NCBI GenBank assembly: GCA_028699715.1
Contig: JAQVUC010000055.1
Span: 1-6,863, forward strand
DNA: 6,863 nt
Origin: Anaerolineaceae bacterium
Lineage (GTDB): Bacteria; Chloroflexota; Anaerolineae; Anaerolineales; Anaerolineaceae
Reading direction: 5' to 3'
A program made the translations under genes and the position numbers. The notes under the pieces were generated by a model, which had not been told where the DNA came from, did no database searches, and saw only the letters and a program-made list of their open reading frames with translations. Positions 6,166-6,863 of this stretch are shown here, in pieces (the first letter of the stretch is position 1; each line of letters starts with the position of its first letter).

Positions 6166-6863
6166 ATGCCAAAAGTAATTCCAGAAAATTTAGAAAAATC
6201 CGCCCAGCGCGGCGAACCCTCCCATGTCTGGCGGGCGGGACAGGAGCGCCGCTTGTCCATGTTAAAAGAAGCTGCCGGCAACCGCCTGCAGGGCAGGGTC
6301 TTTGTGGATGGCTGCGGCGTGGGTGCCTATCTGGCCAAGCTTGTCCCGATCTCCGATCAGGTTTACGGTTTGGATATCGAACTTCCCCGGGTCGAGCAAA
6401 GCCGCGCTTTCTCTCCTAACGTGGTTTGTGGTGCGGGCGAATTTCTTCCTTTCCTTTCTGATTCCATGGACCTGGTATTTAGCCATGAAGTGCTGGAGCA
6501 TGTGCAGGATGATCAGCAAGCCATCCGGGAAATGGTGCGGGTATTGAAACCTGGCGGGAGGATCGTGCTCTTTTGCCCCAACCGTGGTTACCCTTTTGAG
6601 ACCCACGGACATTATTGGAAGGGCGAATACCATTTTGGTAATACCCCTCTGATCAACTGGATGCCCAGAACCTGGCGGGATAAGCTGGCTCCGCATGTGC
6701 AGGTCTACACCCGGGCTGATTTGACGAGTCTCTTTGAGGGTCTACCGGTGCGCTTTGTGGAACGCAGAACTATCTTTGGCGCTTATGACAACATCATTGA
6801 ACGCCGTCCAGCACTCGGCAAGCTGCTACGCGGAGTCCTGCAGTGGCTTGAAAAAACCCCCCT
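6166..6863 (+). CDS. Class I SAM-dependent methyltransferase, 3' end outside window
   Basis: An open frame of 232 codons runs from ATG 6166 off the right edge without a stop. It is a Methyltransf_11-type Rossmann methyltransferase. Motif I is VFVDGCGVGAYLAKL (45-59), binding S-adenosylmethionine, with Cys for the more common Gly of DxGxGxG. Asp70 in VYGLDIE is the expected acidic residue for the ribose hydroxyls. Then come GAGEFLPFLSDSMDLVFSHEVLEHV (89-113, motifs II and post-II) and MVRVLKPGGRIVLFCPN (123-139). The later FETHGHYWKGEYHFGNTPLINWMP (144-167) resembles the substrate side of methyltransferases found near sugar or lipid modification genes, but no substrate can be assigned. The ATG gives a full N-terminus before motif I and lacks a Shine-Dalgarno; GTG at 6161 is out of frame. 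Long open frames on the opposite strand (6262-6696) show no family features and are taken as shadows. Confidence 0.88.
   Translation, partial: MPKVIPENLEKSAQRGEPSHVWRAGQERRLSMLKEAAGNRLQGRVFVDGCGVGAYLAKLVPISDQVYGLDIELPRVEQSRAFSPNVVCGAGEFLPFLSDSMDLVFSHEVLEHVQDDQQAIREMVRVLKPGGRIVLFCPNRGYPFETHGHYWKGEYHFGNTPLINWMPRTWRDKLAPHVQVYTRADLTSLFEGLPVRFVERRTIFGAYDNIIERRPALGKLLRGVLQWLEKTP

Noticed and set aside
6262..6696. 144-codon open frame on the minus strand opposite the methyltransferase
   Set aside because: The plus strand carries clear SAM-binding motifs in order; the minus product shows no family features and is a shadow.
1..6863. Mobile element, CRISPR array, phage or defence system
   Set aside because: No transposase, terminal repeats, regularly spaced repeats, tRNA-linked attachment site or defence-type domains were seen; the genes look like ordinary metabolism.

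Overview
The window looks like a bacterial chromosome segment of medium GC, most plausibly from an anaerobic member of the Chloroflexota (Anaerolineae-like). That placement is an inference. It rests on an archaeal-type HMG-CoA synthase beside a class II HMG-CoA reductase, a thioredoxin reductase with an atypical NADPH site, and a COG4947-type esterase. No rRNA, tRNA, CRISPR array or insertion sequence was seen.

Layout. Positions 2-370 (+) hold the C-terminal part of an alpha/beta-hydrolase esterase. A hairpin terminator separates it from a convergent NADPH-dependent FMN/quinone reductase gene (485-1033, -). After an AT-rich gap of 262 bp comes a tightly packed minus-strand operon, transcribed right to left: class II HMG-CoA reductase (4835-3552), archaeal-type HMG-CoA synthase (3555-2467, ATGA overlap) and a thiolase-fold protein (2465-1296, 1-nt gap). 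A 154-bp divergent promoter region separates the operon from a thioredoxin reductase-like flavoprotein (4990-5952, +), which ends in a strong intrinsic terminator. The window closes with the 5' part of a class I SAM-dependent methyltransferase (6166 to the edge, +).

How the genes work together. The three-gene operon covers the entry to the mevalonate pathway: acetoacetyl-CoA to HMG-CoA to mevalonate. The synthase and reductase keep all their known catalytic residues. The thiolase-fold partner, which should supply acetoacetyl-CoA, has lost its active site: the nucleophilic Cys is Glu, the GHP His is Phe, the HDAF-type motif is changed and the C-terminal glycine loop is gone. Yet its reading frame is intact and translationally coupled to the synthase. 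The DUF35 partner that normally joins these enzymes in archaea is absent from the window. This is the most unusual feature here and suggests a pseudoenzyme scaffold or a changed reaction. Secondary points are the thioredoxin reductase without recognisable NADPH-phosphate-binding residues, possible leaderless starts, and a mini-ORF over the thioredoxin reductase start.
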